From Glaciecola sp. (lineage in GTDB: Bacteria; Pseudomonadota; Gammaproteobacteria; Enterobacterales; Alteromonadaceae): a stretch of DNA of 64,000 bases. The stretch is from assembly GCA_029246415.1 (NCBI GenBank), contig JAQWNF010000003.1, positions 119,968-183,967 on the forward strand. The letters run 5' to 3'. The notes under the pieces were generated by a model. It did not search any database, was not told the origin of the DNA, and saw only the letters and a program-made list of their open reading frames with translations. This document shows, piece after piece, positions 26,493 to 37,218 of this stretch. Position 1 is the first letter of the stretch, and every line of letters starts with the position of its first letter. The translations under genes and the position numbers were made by a program.

Positions 26493-26501
26493 ATTATATC
26501 A
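26493..26501 (-). promoter_or_regulatory. Candidate extended -10 promoter of pyrB
   Basis: On the minus strand TGA-TATAAT is a perfect -10 with TGn extension, 17 bp upstream of the pyrB ATG. The transcript leader would be only about ten nucleotides, too short for a pyrBI-type attenuator. No -35 at normal spacing was found. Confidence 0.4.
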
Positions 26502-26718
26502 AATACCTAACGCTTGTGCCTAGGGTCAACTGTGGGGTTAGCTTAAAATTTGTGGCAAGAAGTCTGTGCAAATGCGATCACGAGCAAAACAAAATTAATA
26601 ATGTGTACGCTTATTGTAGGGTTTGGTCGGGTTGTTTAATAATCAAACTGGACGGACTAGTATTTATACATTAGCATTACTCTATAATTATTCTCATTGT
26701 ATTGTGTAAAGGAAAACC

Positions 26719-27861
26719 ATGTCTTCATCTAGTTCTCAACAGCCTAACCAACCTCTACTTTTGGGTTTAGTTGGGGTGAGTGTTATCTTATTAATGGTGT
26801 TGATGATGTTTTCTGGCAATGGTCGTGCACAGCAAGAAAACCCTGCACTAGTAGAACAAACAGTGAATGTCCTGCCGGTTAAATATCAGAATACGTTTGC
26901 CAAGCGCTACAGGGCAATGGGTAGAGTGGAATCAACATCTCAGGCGATGATCGGCTTTGAACGAGCCGGGCGAGTGTCAGATGTCTACGTGGAAGATGGA
27001 CAGCGAGTCAAACGCGGCGATCTCTTAGCTCGCCTAGATACTAAGCGGATTGATGCACAATTATTAGAAGCCCAAGCAGCACTGGAATTAGCGATTGCTG
27101 AAGCACGTTTGGCGAGTATCTCAGAAAAGCGAGTGGCATCATTAGTGCGCTCCAAGCTCGAATCCCCACAACGTTTAGATGAAGCTAAAGAGGCTAATAA
27201 CATCGCCCAAGCGCGTCTAGCTCAAATTCAGGCACAATTAGATACACTGGCGTTAGAGCTAGAAAAATCCACCATACTTGCACCTTATACTGCGGATATC
27301 GTCTCTAGAGTGGTTGATGCCGGGGCTGTGGTAAATATTGGTCAGCCGATTTTTGAAATTGCTAACAATGCGACGTTGAGCGCGCGAATTGCACTGCCGC
27401 CAGAAGTAGCAGGGACATTACAAATTGGCGAGTTATATGATTTACGGATTGGTGATGCCGCTGTGCCGGGTCAGTTATTAACTATTGGCTCGCAGCGTAA
27501 TTTACGCACACGCACAGTCGATACGGTTTTTTCGGTTAATGCTAATGCCGTAACCTTAGTGGGGGATTTAATCGCAGTCGACTTGGCTATCAAATTAGAC
27601 CAATTTGGCGTGTGGGTGCCAATTTCAGCTTTGGCAAATGGTGTCAGAGGTATGTGGAATGTGTATGTTGTGGGTAATGAAGGGGAGACAGAAGTAGCAA
27701 CCCGTGCAGTGGAAATTATCTATTCTGATGGTGAACGTGCCTTTATCACTGGCGCGTTACAAGACGGTGATTTGTTAGTCACTGGCGGCACACATCGTTT
27801 CGTTGCGCGTCAAAATGTCTTTGCCCGTGTGAGTGATATTGCTCCTAATATTACTCAATAA
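26719..27861 (+). CDS. RND efflux periplasmic adaptor (HlyD/MFP family)
   Basis: This subunit bridges the inner-membrane RND pump to an outer-membrane channel. It has an N-terminal membrane anchor (LLLGLVGVSVILLMVLMMF) rather than a lipobox. A biotinyl-lipoyl half-domain follows (VSDVYVEDGQRVKRGDLLARL), then a helical hairpin of about 90 residues and the second lipoyl half (STILAPYTADIVSRVVDAGA). A beta-barrel region and a membrane-proximal end with GDLLVTGGTHRFVARQNV complete it. 380 residues. The permease starts 12 bp later. No TolC-like gene or regulator is adjacent. Confidence 0.92.
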   Translation: MSSSSSQQPNQPLLLGLVGVSVILLMVLMMFSGNGRAQQENPALVEQTVNVLPVKYQNTFAKRYRAMGRVESTSQAMIGFERAGRVSDVYVEDGQRVKRGDLLARLDTKRIDAQLLEAQAALELAIAEARLASISEKRVASLVRSKLESPQRLDEAKEANNIAQARLAQIQAQLDTLALELEKSTILAPYTADIVSRVVDAGAVVNIGQPIFEIANNATLSARIALPPEVAGTLQIGELYDLRIGDAAVPGQLLTIGSQRNLRTRTVDTVFSVNANAVTLVGDLIAVDLAIKLDQFGVWVPISALANGVRGMWNVYVVGNEGETEVATRAVEIIYSDGERAFITGALQDGDLLVTGGTHRFVARQNVFARVSDIAPNITQ

Positions 27862-27873
27862 GGAACTGCTGAC

Positions 27874-30800
27874 ATGGCTGAAAAACCAAACACTTACCCT
27901 TGGTATACTATGTTTGTCCGCAGTGGGCACTTACTAGCATTAACTATTATTATTGTATTAGTTGCTGGATTATCTGCAATTCAAACTTTACCTCGTTTAG
28001 AAGATCCGCGCATCGATTTGCGTAATGCATTGATCCTTACTGCGTTTCCTGGCGCGTCAGCTGAGCGAGTAGAGGCCCTAGTCACTGATGTACTCGAAGA
28101 TGAACTGCGCGAGCTATATGAAATAAAATTCATTGAATCGACCTCAAAAGCAGGGTTTTCAGCCTTGTTAATTGAGTTGCAAGATTCGGTTGATAACTCC
28201 AACAACCAGCAAATCTTTTCTAAAATCCGTGACAGTATGAATGATGCTGCTGCTCGTTTTCCACCAGGAGCGGGGACACCTATTTTAGAGGATAAACGCG
28301 GCGCGACCTCATTTACTGTCTTATTTGCCTTGCAGGCAAAATATCCTGATACGATGTCATTGGCGATGGTAGGGCGTTTTGCTAGTGAGCTTTCGGATCA
28401 ATTTCGCAACATTGGCGGCACCGAAATCGTTAATCTGTTTGGTCAACCCACAGAGCAAATTACGGTCAGCATTGATCCTGATAAACTCGCCAGTATTGGT
28501 ATATCAGCTCAAGATGTATCCGCAGCCATCAGCAATGCCGACCCAAAACTACCAGCCGGTGTGGTGTATGCCGACCAGATTAATATCCGTGTACAAGTAG
28601 CCCAAGAACTAGCCAGTTTAGATGTGATCAACAATATTCCTGTTTTTTCAGAAAATGGTAATTATTTAAGAGTGGCAGATGTCGCACAAGTCACCCGTGA
28701 GTGGCAGACGCCGATGTCGCACAAAGCCTTATTAAATGGCGATGAAGTGGTATTTGTCGCCGCGAGAATGCAAAACAATGTCCGAGTAGATAATTGGACT
28801 GAACAAATCAAGCAACAAGCTGAACAGTTTAGCCAAACCTATGGCGGTTCAGTTGATCTTGAGCTGATTTTCGAACAAAACAGTTATACCCAAGAACGCT
28901 TGACTAAGTTAACTGGGAATTTAATCTTGGGCTCTGCGGTAGTGATGCTAGTTATCTTGTTTTTTATGGGGATCAAGTCCTCGTGGATAGTCGGGTTATC
29001 GCTGCCGATGAGTGCATTTTTTGCAGTGTTTTCACTTGCGTTTTTTGACGAGCAAATCCATCAAATGTCGATTTTTGGGATTATCATTGCAATAGGTCTA
29101 CTCATTGATAACGCCATTGTTATGACCGATGAGATTAGGCAAAATTTACTCAAACCGAATGCCACCAGAGTGGAGGCATTTACCAAAAGTATTCAACACC
29201 TATTTGCTCCGTTATTTGCTTCTACCTTAACGACAATTCTAGGGTTTATGCCGATATTTTTACTCAATGGTAATATTGGCGACTTTATCGGTTCCATTGC
29301 TGTGTCGGTAGTCATGGCATTAGTCGGGTCGTTTTGGTTATCCATTACTGTCATAGCGGCTCTAGCTGCGCGCTTTTTACCTAAATCGCATGCAGTAGAT
29401 GCGCCTTGGTATGCGCAAGGTTTTCAGTTACCCCAAGTATCCTTAGCGTTTACGTCATTACTGCGTAAAGCATTACACAAGCCATTAGTTGTGTTGCCAG
29501 TCTGCATTGTGATTTGTTTATTAGGTTTTGGGTTGGCATCGACATTAGCGAATGTATTTTTCCCATCAGCGGATCGCGATCAGTTTGTGGTGGAAGCTTA
29601 TTTACCGCCAGGTAGTTCAATCAATGCGACTTATGATCTTGCGTTGTCGATGGATGCGGTGATAAATGAATACGAAGGGATCAAACAAGTCACTTGGCTT
29701 GTGGGTAATTCCACACCTATGGTGTATTACAATCAGGTGATGAACAAAGATAATTCGCCAGAATACGCCAATGGCGTAATTACAGTTGATTCGATGGATC
29801 GCGCTGCTGCTATGATTGATCGCCTGCAACTAGATTTACAATCCGAGTTTCCACAAGCCAAGATAATTGTCAAAGCCTTTGGTCAAGGTCCACCTATCCC
29901 CGCACCCGTTGAAGTCGATATATATGGACCTGATTTGGCTGTGTTGGAACAAATCGGACAAGATGTTCGATTAGTCATGGCGAATACGCCTGGCTTATCA
30001 CAATCTATTGCTTCTATTACCGTTTCCGAGCCAGAGCTTATTATTGCCACCACACGAGACCGTGCGAGTAATTCAGGGCTAAACCTTAACGAATTATCTG
30101 GTCAGCTCCAATTGGCCTTAAATGGCCAGTTTGGTGGCTCTATTGTGGAACAAACTGAAGAGATCCCTATTAAAGTTCGCATTGGCAACAAACAGCGCAG
30201 TGATTTGATTGGTCTGGCAGCGCTGCCTTTAGCGGCAAGAGGACATGATGCTAATAATCCGTGGTTGCCTGTAGCTGCGTTAGGTGATTTTAATTTGCAG
30301 CCTGCTATCTCGGGTATCACGCGCAAAGATGGTGAACGTGTCAATCGGATTCAAGGCTATTTAATGCAAGGCGTGCCACCTGTGGATGTATCGAATCAAA
30401 TTCGCACCGCACTTGAAGATTACCCGCTACCTGATGGTTATCGGATTAAAATGGCGGGGGATGCGGATAAACAACAAGAAGCGATTGGTCAACTCGCAAC
30501 TTACGCACCTGTTCTGGTCGTCATGATGATAACGGCATTGATCCTCACTTTCAAAAGTGTGCGCTTTGCAACCGTGATTGGCTCAGTCATGATTTTGTCG
30601 GTTGGTTTAGGGATGTTGAGTTTATGGTTATCGGGTCATGCCATTGGTTTCAATCCCATCTTGGGCTGTGCGGGCTTAATAGGCGTAGCGATTAATGGCT
30701 CAATCGTAGTGATTGCAGCAATCAATGCTAATCCCAAGGCGTTAGCGGGTGATACTGAAGAAATTATTTTGGAAACCATGAGTTGTAGTCGTCACATCCT

Positions 30801-31032
30801 CTCGACAACATTTACGACTGTTGGTGGTTTGATCCCATTATTATTGTTTACATCAGGCTCATTTTGGCCACCGTTGGCGGTTGTACTTGCCGGTGGCGTT
30901 GGCTTTTCAATTTTGCTATCGTTAGTATATACACCCGTAATTATAGCGACCTTATGCCGGATTAGAGCGCGTAAAAACGCGCGTATAGCGGCTAAATATG
31001 CTGCGAGAATGACGCATGTGGAACAAAATTAA
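27874..31032 (+). CDS. RND efflux permease (HAE1/AcrB-like)
   Basis: A 1052-residue proton-driven exporter with the RND layout: TM1, a large periplasmic loop, TM2-6, TM7, a second loop and TM8-12. The TM4 motif reads IGLLIDNAIVMTDEI with Asp412-Asn413. AcrB has two adjacent Asp residues here, so only one is kept, a variation found in some RND branches. PRLEDPRIDLRNALI, near residue 40, is typical of the branch near VexF/VexH-like pumps. The substrate is unknown. It pairs with the upstream adaptor; a tiny membrane ORF overlaps its 3' end. Confidence 0.93.
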   Translation: MAEKPNTYPWYTMFVRSGHLLALTIIIVLVAGLSAIQTLPRLEDPRIDLRNALILTAFPGASAERVEALVTDVLEDELRELYEIKFIESTSKAGFSALLIELQDSVDNSNNQQIFSKIRDSMNDAAARFPPGAGTPILEDKRGATSFTVLFALQAKYPDTMSLAMVGRFASELSDQFRNIGGTEIVNLFGQPTEQITVSIDPDKLASIGISAQDVSAAISNADPKLPAGVVYADQINIRVQVAQELASLDVINNIPVFSENGNYLRVADVAQVTREWQTPMSHKALLNGDEVVFVAARMQNNVRVDNWTEQIKQQAEQFSQTYGGSVDLELIFEQNSYTQERLTKLTGNLILGSAVVMLVILFFMGIKSSWIVGLSLPMSAFFAVFSLAFFDEQIHQMSIFGIIIAIGLLIDNAIVMTDEIRQNLLKPNATRVEAFTKSIQHLFAPLFASTLTTILGFMPIFLLNGNIGDFIGSIAVSVVMALVGSFWLSITVIAALAARFLPKSHAVDAPWYAQGFQLPQVSLAFTSLLRKALHKPLVVLPVCIVICLLGFGLASTLANVFFPSADRDQFVVEAYLPPGSSINATYDLALSMDAVINEYEGIKQVTWLVGNSTPMVYYNQVMNKDNSPEYANGVITVDSMDRAAAMIDRLQLDLQSEFPQAKIIVKAFGQGPPIPAPVEVDIYGPDLAVLEQIGQDVRLVMANTPGLSQSIASITVSEPELIIATTRDRASNSGLNLNELSGQLQLALNGQFGGSIVEQTEEIPIKVRIGNKQRSDLIGLAALPLAARGHDANNPWLPVAALGDFNLQPAISGITRKDGERVNRIQGYLMQGVPPVDVSNQIRTALEDYPLPDGYRIKMAGDADKQQEAIGQLATYAPVLVVMMITALILTFKSVRFATVIGSVMILSVGLGMLSLWLSGHAIGFNPILGCAGLIGVAINGSIVVIAAINANPKALAGDTEEIILETMSCSRHILSTTFTTVGGLIPLLLFTSGSFWPPLAVVLAGGVGFSILLSLVYTPVIIATLCRIRARKNARIAAKYAARMTHVEQN

Positions 31033-31129
31033 ACAAATTTGGCATACCGATTGTGCGTATTGTATGCGCTGGCGCTATATCATCCTATATGGCGTAGTGT
31101 GCCTAATCCTATATTTATGGTTAATTTAA
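31016..31129 (+). CDS. Possible 37-residue single-pass membrane protein with CxxC motif
   Basis: An ATG inside the last codons of the RND permease opens a short frame: MWNKIKQIWHTDCAYCMRW, then RYIILYGVVCLILYLWLI. It has a Trp/Lys-rich amphipathic start, a CAYC motif and one C-terminal hydrophobic helix. The 17-bp overlap with the permease stop suggests translational coupling, but there is no strong Shine-Dalgarno. Small membrane proteins that associate with RND pumps are known (AcrZ with AcrB), but this sequence does not resemble AcrZ to my eye. It may be a chance ORF. Confidence 0.45.
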   Translation: MWNKIKQIWHTDCAYCMRWRYIILYGVVCLILYLWLI

Positions 31130-31165
31130 GTGAGCAAGCCTCACACCACTTATTGAGACACCGCC

Positions 31166-31882
31166 GTGACAAAGAGACAAGAACCAGCAGTGGAACCTGT
31201 TGAAGAACAAACCATTCGTATTAAGGCTGCATCCAAAGGCAATGGCTTAACCAGCTTGTTGGTTGGAGGCGTTGCAATTATAGTCGGATTCATCTTACTA
31301 GGTATGGTCCCGCAGCAATTTGTCTTGGTCGCCATTGCCTTTATCGCAGTGGGTATCATTGGCTTGGTCATTGGCTTTTTTAAACTAAAAGAGCCCGAAC
31401 ATTCTTTAATTATCAATCCAGTAGGGATCAGATACCACCATCGCTACGGTACCTGGTTTATTCCTTGGGATAATATTCAACGCATCGATACGCCTCGTGT
31501 GACGCGTGGGTTAGAGCAGGTCGATTTAAGTATGGTTGGCTTTCGTATTAAATCATACTCTCCGTTGTTTGCGGATATTTCGCAACGATTGATGACTAAC
31601 TTACTGATGGAGCAGCGCCCATTGTTAATGCAAAATACTGATCCAAGTTGTCAAACCGGGCAATGCCCTAGCAGTGACTTAATGGAAGAGCAAAAGCACA
31701 AGCTACCCGAAGGTGATATTTTAACTGGTGTACAAGGGATGTTTGCCAATCGCATGCAAAAACTAAGAGACCGTTTAGGCTATGATATATATGTTAATGA
31801 AGCTGAATTAGATAGAACTGCCGATGAGTTTGTAGCGTTAGTACGCGCATGCCACGAAGACGTAAAAACCCGTCTCAACTAA
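31166..31882 (+). CDS. DUF2982 family membrane protein
   Basis: A 238-residue protein starting at GTG 31166. It has two adjacent membrane helices (LTSLLVGGVAIIVGFILLGM and QFVLVAIAFIAVGIIGLVIG) and then a PH-like cytoplasmic part (IINPVGIRYHHRYGTWFIPW, NIQRIDTPRV). This pattern fits the DUF2982 family of marine gammaproteobacteria. The function is unknown. It follows the RND genes on the same strand and its stop is 2 bp from that of the convergent kinase gene. Confidence 0.75.
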   Translation: MTKRQEPAVEPVEEQTIRIKAASKGNGLTSLLVGGVAIIVGFILLGMVPQQFVLVAIAFIAVGIIGLVIGFFKLKEPEHSLIINPVGIRYHHRYGTWFIPWDNIQRIDTPRVTRGLEQVDLSMVGFRIKSYSPLFADISQRLMTNLLMEQRPLLMQNTDPSCQTGQCPSSDLMEEQKHKLPEGDILTGVQGMFANRMQKLRDRLGYDIYVNEAELDRTADEFVALVRACHEDVKTRLN

Positions 31883-31884
31883 TA

Positions 31885-34653
31885 TTACTCGATATGTTGA
31901 CTTAGCCATAGTCGAATATCCGTGACCACTCTAGATGCTTCTTCTGCTAATGCGTCGAGGTTTTGTTCAAGCTCATGTAATTTATTGGTTTTAAATTGCG
32001 GTTCAATCTCAAAACATAATCGTTGCAAGCGTGGCACACTAGTACAACAACATGCACCATGTAGTTTATGCACATCGGCCTGAACTGACGTAAGGAGTCC
32101 CTTCTGGCGTGAGTTCTGAATACTTGTAATCATTGCAGGCAGCATGCTCGCAAATGAGTCAAGTAAGTATCGTGCAGCATCTTCATTGTAATTCGCTCGT
32201 TTAATCGCGAGCTCCCAATCCATGGTCGCCATAGCAGTAATATCAAGCGAGACTTCTTTCGGAGTAGCAATGGGCTGTTTTTGCGGTATATTACACCATA
32301 ATTCGATTAACGCGATTAGGCTTTCTAAGTCTATCGGCTTGGGTAAAAAGTCATCCAGGCCAGAGTCCAAAAAGTGTTGTCTTTCGTCATTGAATGCATG
32401 TGCAGTTAATGCAACAACGGGGGTACCCAAATTAATCGGTATTTTACGAATAAGCTGGGTGGTTTGTACCCCATCCATGCCAGGCATTTGTATATCCATC
32501 AAGATCAAATCGTATTCTGTAGTTTTGCAGTGCTCAATAGCTTCAAGACCACTATTAACAGTTGTTAAGTTAATTTTTGAATTTTTCAAAAACGTAACTA
32601 ACAATTTCAAGTTAATCGGTACATCATCGACTGCTAGGATAGATAACTTTGGCAGCTGTTGCAGTTTTCGTTGAATTGGATTGAGTCTATTGTTACGCGG
32701 CTCTAGACTAGACAAACTGCGTAATTTAGAGAGAGTCAACGGCAGCGCGATTTGCTTCGATACTTTAGTACTAAAACGATTATATTGCTCTAATGGTTTT
32801 GCCCCTGAATATAAAATGATGATCTTTTTGAGGTTAAGGCTTTCTAATAGGTTTAAAAAGGCAGCACGTTCAAGTGATTTTTCTTGAGGCAAAGAGAGGA
32901 AGCAAAAGTCATACTTTGGCAACTGCTTATTGTCAGCTAAGATAGCTATAAACTCACGACTTTCAGCGCTGGTGGTAATCATTCCTGCATGCTTAAGTAA
33001 GCGGGCGGTGTTGCGACGAGACTCGGGTTTAGGATCGATAAGCAAGACACGTTTGTGGGTAAATGTGCTTTTTTCATCGTGAATTTTTGTTTTATCAACG
33101 ATTTTTTGTTGCACCCTTACCACGAAGGATGTGCCAATTCGCTCCTCTGAAACGACATTGATTGAACCTTTCATCATTTTAATTATATCCCGGCTTATGG
33201 CTAAACCAAGCCCGCTGCCTTGATTCTCTAGGTTGATATCGTCGTAGACTTGAGAAAAAGCAGAAAACAATTTTTGAGTATCCTTGTCAGAAATACCCGA
33301 TCCAGTATCGTCAACTTTTATAATAAGTTCAACCGTCTCATCTTGTAGGATATTACCTACTACGCTCAATGATATGTGCCCTGTCTTAGTAAATTTAAGG
33401 GCGTTACTTAGCAGATTAATAATAACTTGCTTGAGGCGCAAAAAGTCTCCCTCCAATTTTTTAGGGAGGTTATCTAAATAAAAATTGAAATCTAAGTGCT
33501 TCATCTGTGCTGATTTAGCATTGATCTCTACAATTTCTTCAAAAAATTCTAATGGATAATAGGGCTGAGCCGTAATTTTAAATTTACCCGCTTCGATTTT
33601 TGAAAGATCAAGGACATCGTTGACCAATGCATGTAAATTTTTAGCTGCAATATTGATTAGGTTAATCTGATCTATTCTTTCTTTTGCCGACGTAGTGGTT
33701 TGTAATTCTTGGCTAAAACCTAATATTGTATTTAAAGGGGTACGGATTTCATGAGATATATTGGCTAAAAAACGGGATTTACTATTGCTTGCTTTTAACG
33801 CTTCTTTGCGTGCGATATCAAAGTGCTGATTTTGCTCTTTAATAAACTCCATATTAGTATGCAAATCATCAGTAACAGCATGCAATTCATCGATGAGAAA
33901 TTGTTTTCGTTTGAAATTCAACGCAATGCTGAAAAAAACAGCTTGCAGCGAAAAAATAAACGCCATCGTCGTCGTTACAAAACTGGATATTTCAGGGGTG
34001 AATATTTGTTGAATCGATAAATTTAAGGTAAAGAAAAAGGGAACAACAAAACCCAAAAAACAAAATAGGCTAGGTGCAGTAGGTGCGTTTATTTGCCTAG
34101 CACTAAGAAAGGCGAAAAGGAGAGAGGACAGCATAAAGAGTACAACGATAATTATATTTTTGCTTTTAATATCCATCGGTTGCAGCAGCAGATATAAGGT
34201 AGCAGTTACAAGAGTCGCCAACATAAGGCCGTAGGCATAACTAATCCCATCATGAAGTCGTAATTGGTGCTCGTTAAAGCGCATTAAAAATATGCCTGAG
34301 GCAAATGGAATGAGTAAAATCAACTCAATAAGTGCAGCGTTAGTAGAGTCAGTAAAAAGTGGTTGTAGTATGTGATTATCGACGCGGAATAATGATGTAT
34401 TTAACCAAAGAAAGACCATTAAGATATAGAATAAAAACGCAAATGCAGATTTATCGCGTTGTGTAAAAAATAGGCTTACATTATAGATAGATAAGATCCC
34501 TAAACTACCATAAATTAAACCAGAGAAAAAAACGTTAAAATCATGAGTAGGGAGTGCGGATATCGGTGCTAAGGCTGATGCTGGAAGGGATAAACCGAGT
34601 AGCCCTAGCATTAGGAAGCTTTTCAAAAATGTGGTCACGCGTATATCTAACAT
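31885..34653 (-). CDS. Hybrid sensor histidine kinase: 7TM sensor, HisKA, HATPase, two receivers, Hpt (BarA-like output)
   Basis: Residues 1-30 look like a signal or first helix, and about 40-250 form a 7TMR-DISM-type seven-helix sensor. HisKA has His301 in FLANISHEIRTPLN. The HATPase has NLLSNALKFTK, DDTGSGI and GSGLGLAIS. A first receiver (about 534-648) is degenerate: the aligned phospho-acceptor is Ser587 (YDFCFLSLP). The second receiver has Asp720 in YDLILMDIQMPGMDG. A C-terminal Hpt carries His862 (VHKLHGACC). The C-terminal half resembles BarA/GacS, so a UvrY/GacA-type partner is plausible. Start 34653, 922 residues; no response regulator gene is adjacent. Confidence 0.9.
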   Translation of the reverse strand: MLDIRVTTFLKSFLMLGLLGLSLPASALAPISALPTHDFNVFFSGLIYGSLGILSIYNVSLFFTQRDKSAFAFLFYILMVFLWLNTSLFRVDNHILQPLFTDSTNAALIELILLIPFASGIFLMRFNEHQLRLHDGISYAYGLMLATLVTATLYLLLQPMDIKSKNIIIVVLFMLSSLLFAFLSARQINAPTAPSLFCFLGFVVPFFFTLNLSIQQIFTPEISSFVTTTMAFIFSLQAVFFSIALNFKRKQFLIDELHAVTDDLHTNMEFIKEQNQHFDIARKEALKASNSKSRFLANISHEIRTPLNTILGFSQELQTTTSAKERIDQINLINIAAKNLHALVNDVLDLSKIEAGKFKITAQPYYPLEFFEEIVEINAKSAQMKHLDFNFYLDNLPKKLEGDFLRLKQVIINLLSNALKFTKTGHISLSVVGNILQDETVELIIKVDDTGSGISDKDTQKLFSAFSQVYDDINLENQGSGLGLAISRDIIKMMKGSINVVSEERIGTSFVVRVQQKIVDKTKIHDEKSTFTHKRVLLIDPKPESRRNTARLLKHAGMITTSAESREFIAILADNKQLPKYDFCFLSLPQEKSLERAAFLNLLESLNLKKIIILYSGAKPLEQYNRFSTKVSKQIALPLTLSKLRSLSSLEPRNNRLNPIQRKLQQLPKLSILAVDDVPINLKLLVTFLKNSKINLTTVNSGLEAIEHCKTTEYDLILMDIQMPGMDGVQTTQLIRKIPINLGTPVVALTAHAFNDERQHFLDSGLDDFLPKPIDLESLIALIELWCNIPQKQPIATPKEVSLDITAMATMDWELAIKRANYNEDAARYLLDSFASMLPAMITSIQNSRQKGLLTSVQADVHKLHGACCCTSVPRLQRLCFEIEPQFKTNKLHELEQNLDALAEEASRVVTDIRLWLSQHIE

Positions 34654-34759
34654 TAATAACTTTATTTTTTAATGTAATACACGTCACGAGCGTATCACTA
34701 GTTAATATAATGTATTATTATTCGAAACTAGACCAATAACAAGAATCTTTTGGATCGCT

Positions 34760-37123
34760 ATGAGTAACGAAGTCACTATTAATCAAGATGGAGTAGAGCA
34801 ACTCCCCATTCGCCGCTTCACGGAAGATGCCTATCTTAATTATTCGATGTACGTCATCATGGATCGCGCATTACCGCATATCGGTGACGGCTTAAAGCCA
34901 GTACAACGTCGTATTATTTATGCGATGTCTGATCTAGGCTTGAGTAATAATGCCAAATACAAAAAATCGGCACGTACCGTTGGTGATGTACTAGGTAAAT
35001 TTCACCCTCACGGCGACTCCGCTTGTTATGAAGCAATGGTGTTAATGGCACAGCCTTTTACTTACCGTTATCCTTTGGTTGATGGACAAGGCAACTGGGG
35101 GGCTCCTGATGATCCTAAATCATTCGCTGCCATGCGTTACACCGAGGCGCGTTTATCTCGTTTTTCAGAAGTGTTATTGGCGGAGCTCGGTCAAGGTACA
35201 GCGGATTGGTCTCCGAACTTTGACGGCACCTTAAAAGAGCCAAAAGTTTTACCCGCGCGCTTACCGCATATTTTACTCAATGGTGTGACCGGCATAGCCG
35301 TTGGTATGGCGACTGATATTCCTCCGCATAACGTGCGAGAACTGGCCAATGCTTGTTCATTATTACTTGATAATTCTCGTACTGATTTGAGTGAGCTGTT
35401 AGAGCATGTACAAGGTCCTGATTATCCTACCGATGCTGAAATCATTACGCCGCGCTCGGATATTCAAAAAATATACGAAACTGGCCGTGGTTCAATTAAG
35501 ATGCGTGCAGTTTATGGTGAAGAGAATGGCGAAATCGTCATTACGGCACTCCCTCATCAAGCCTCTGGTGGTAAGATTTTGGAGCAAATTGCAGGGCAAA
35601 TGCAAACCAAAAAACTTCCTATGGTCAGTGATTTACGCGATGAGTCTGACCATGAAAACCCCACTCGTTTAGTGGTGACACCACGTTCTAATCGAGTCGA
35701 TGTAGAGCAGTTAATGGCGCATTTGTTTGCGACTACGGATCTAGAAAAAAACTACCGTGTAAACATCAATATGATTGGTTTGGACGGTCGCCCTCAGGTT
35801 AAAGATCTTAAATCCATTTTAAGTGAATGGCTGACGTTTAGACGCGATACTGTGACGCGTCGTTTGCAGTACCGTTTGGATAAAGTGTTAGCGCGACTGC
35901 ATATTCTTGAAGGCTTGATGATTGCCTTTTTGAATATCGACGAAGTGATTGAAATTATTCGTCATCACGATGAACCTAAAAAAGAACTGATGGCGCGTTT
36001 TGGTTTATCAGATACACAAGCCGAAGCGATATTAGAATTAAAATTACGTCATCTAGCTAAACTCGAAGAAATGAAAATTCAGGGTGAGCAAGATGAGTTA
36101 AGCAAAGAACGCGACTACTTGCAAACGACATTAGGTTCTGATCGTCGCATGAAAACGCTGATCAAAAAAGAATTACAAGCGGATGCTGAAAAATACGGTG
36201 ATGAGCGTCGTTCTCCCATTGTATCGCGTGGTGAAGCAAAAGCGTTAACCGAAAAAGAACTAGTGCCCTCTGAAGCCGTCACTGTTGTGCTATCTGATAA
36301 AGGCTGGGCGCGCTGTGCTAAAGGGCATGACATTGATGCGGTTAACTTAAGTTACAAAGGCGATGATACGTATCAAGCCAGTGCTAAAGGACGGAGTAAT
36401 CAACCTGCGGTGTTTATTGATTCCTCAGGTCGAACATTTAGTTGTGATGCGCATACTTTACCGTCCGCGCGAAGCCAAGGCGAGCCGTTGACCGGGCGTT
36501 TTAATATGGTTTCAAGTGAGAAATTTGAGCATGTGATTATGGCGACGGAACAACAGAAATTCTTGATGGCGAGTGACGCTGGCTATGGATTTGTCGGTTT
36601 GTTCGCTGATATGTTAAGTAAAAACAAAGCCGGTAAGGCATATTTATCCTTACCGAATGCCTCTAAGGTGTTAACTCCTGTTCGTGTTAATGATATTGCC
36701 ACCGACATGTGTTTATCGATATCGAATGAAGGGCGTATGTTGTTGTTCCCATTACGTGATTTACCGAGTTTAGGTAAAGGTAAAGGTAATAAGATTATTA
36801 ATATACCGTCAGCTAAATCTAAATCACGCGAAGAATTTGTTGTAGTAATTGCAGTTGTACCTTTGGGAAGTGATGTCAAAATATTAGCAGGTAAGCGCGG
36901 TATGACACTTAAAGCTGCCGATCTTGAACACTATTATGGTGAGCGCGGACGACGAGGTAATAAGTTACCACGCGGATTACAACGTGTTGATGGGGTGGAA
37001 GTGCTAAATGCTCAGGATGATGACATGCTGGATGATGCAGCAGACGATGCAAGCCTTGAAGCCGAAACACCACCTAATAACAATACACCGCCATTATCAG
37101 ACGACTTGTTTGGTGATGACTAG
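34760..37123 (+). CDS. parC: DNA topoisomerase IV subunit A (ParC)
   Basis: The DNA-cleaving subunit of topoisomerase IV, which decatenates daughter chromosomes. Its 787 residues include the N-terminal [20 protein letters not shown] and the quinolone-determining region with [20 protein letters not shown]. The catalytic Tyr is in [12 protein letters not shown] long coiled region and a C-terminal beta-pinwheel with an acidic tail ([12 protein letters not shown]) follow. The fit to ParC rather than GyrA rests on length and the [15 protein letters not shown] start. parE is not in the window. The gene is divergent from the kinase gene. Confidence 0.96.
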   Translation: MSNEVTINQDGVEQLPIRRFTEDAYLNYSMYVIMDRALPHIGDGLKPVQRRIIYAMSDLGLSNNAKYKKSARTVGDVLGKFHPHGDSACYEAMVLMAQPFTYRYPLVDGQGNWGAPDDPKSFAAMRYTEARLSRFSEVLLAELGQGTADWSPNFDGTLKEPKVLPARLPHILLNGVTGIAVGMATDIPPHNVRELANACSLLLDNSRTDLSELLEHVQGPDYPTDAEIITPRSDIQKIYETGRGSIKMRAVYGEENGEIVITALPHQASGGKILEQIAGQMQTKKLPMVSDLRDESDHENPTRLVVTPRSNRVDVEQLMAHLFATTDLEKNYRVNINMIGLDGRPQVKDLKSILSEWLTFRRDTVTRRLQYRLDKVLARLHILEGLMIAFLNIDEVIEIIRHHDEPKKELMARFGLSDTQAEAILELKLRHLAKLEEMKIQGEQDELSKERDYLQTTLGSDRRMKTLIKKELQADAEKYGDERRSPIVSRGEAKALTEKELVPSEAVTVVLSDKGWARCAKGHDIDAVNLSYKGDDTYQASAKGRSNQPAVFIDSSGRTFSCDAHTLPSARSQGEPLTGRFNMVSSEKFEHVIMATEQQKFLMASDAGYGFVGLFADMLSKNKAGKAYLSLPNASKVLTPVRVNDIATDMCLSISNEGRMLLFPLRDLPSLGKGKGNKIINIPSAKSKSREEFVVVIAVVPLGSDVKILAGKRGMTLKAADLEHYYGERGRRGNKLPRGLQRVDGVEVLNAQDDDMLDDAADDASLEAETPPNNNTPPLSDDLFGDD

Positions 37124-37147
37124 TCAACGACTAGGTGATGGAACAAG

Positions 37148-37179
37148 TGGCAATAGCGGTATGATTATCGCTGTTGCCA
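37148..37179. terminator. Hairpin between convergent parC and the DUF1338 gene
   Basis: TGGCAATAGCG pairs with CGCTGTTGCCA (11 bp with one G-U), with a loop of about ten nt. It lies 24 bp after the parC stop and 39 bp before the stop of the convergent gene. There is no clear U-tract, so it is a possible bidirectional terminator at best. Confidence 0.4.
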
Positions 37180-37218
37180 TAAATTGTCACAAATTTTACT
37201 AATTGACGCGAATTAACG

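Noticed and set aside
32222..32674. 150-codon plus-strand open frame antisense to the kinase receiver
   Set aside because: It lies wholly over the conserved receiver and Hpt region of the kinase and shows no domain of its own.
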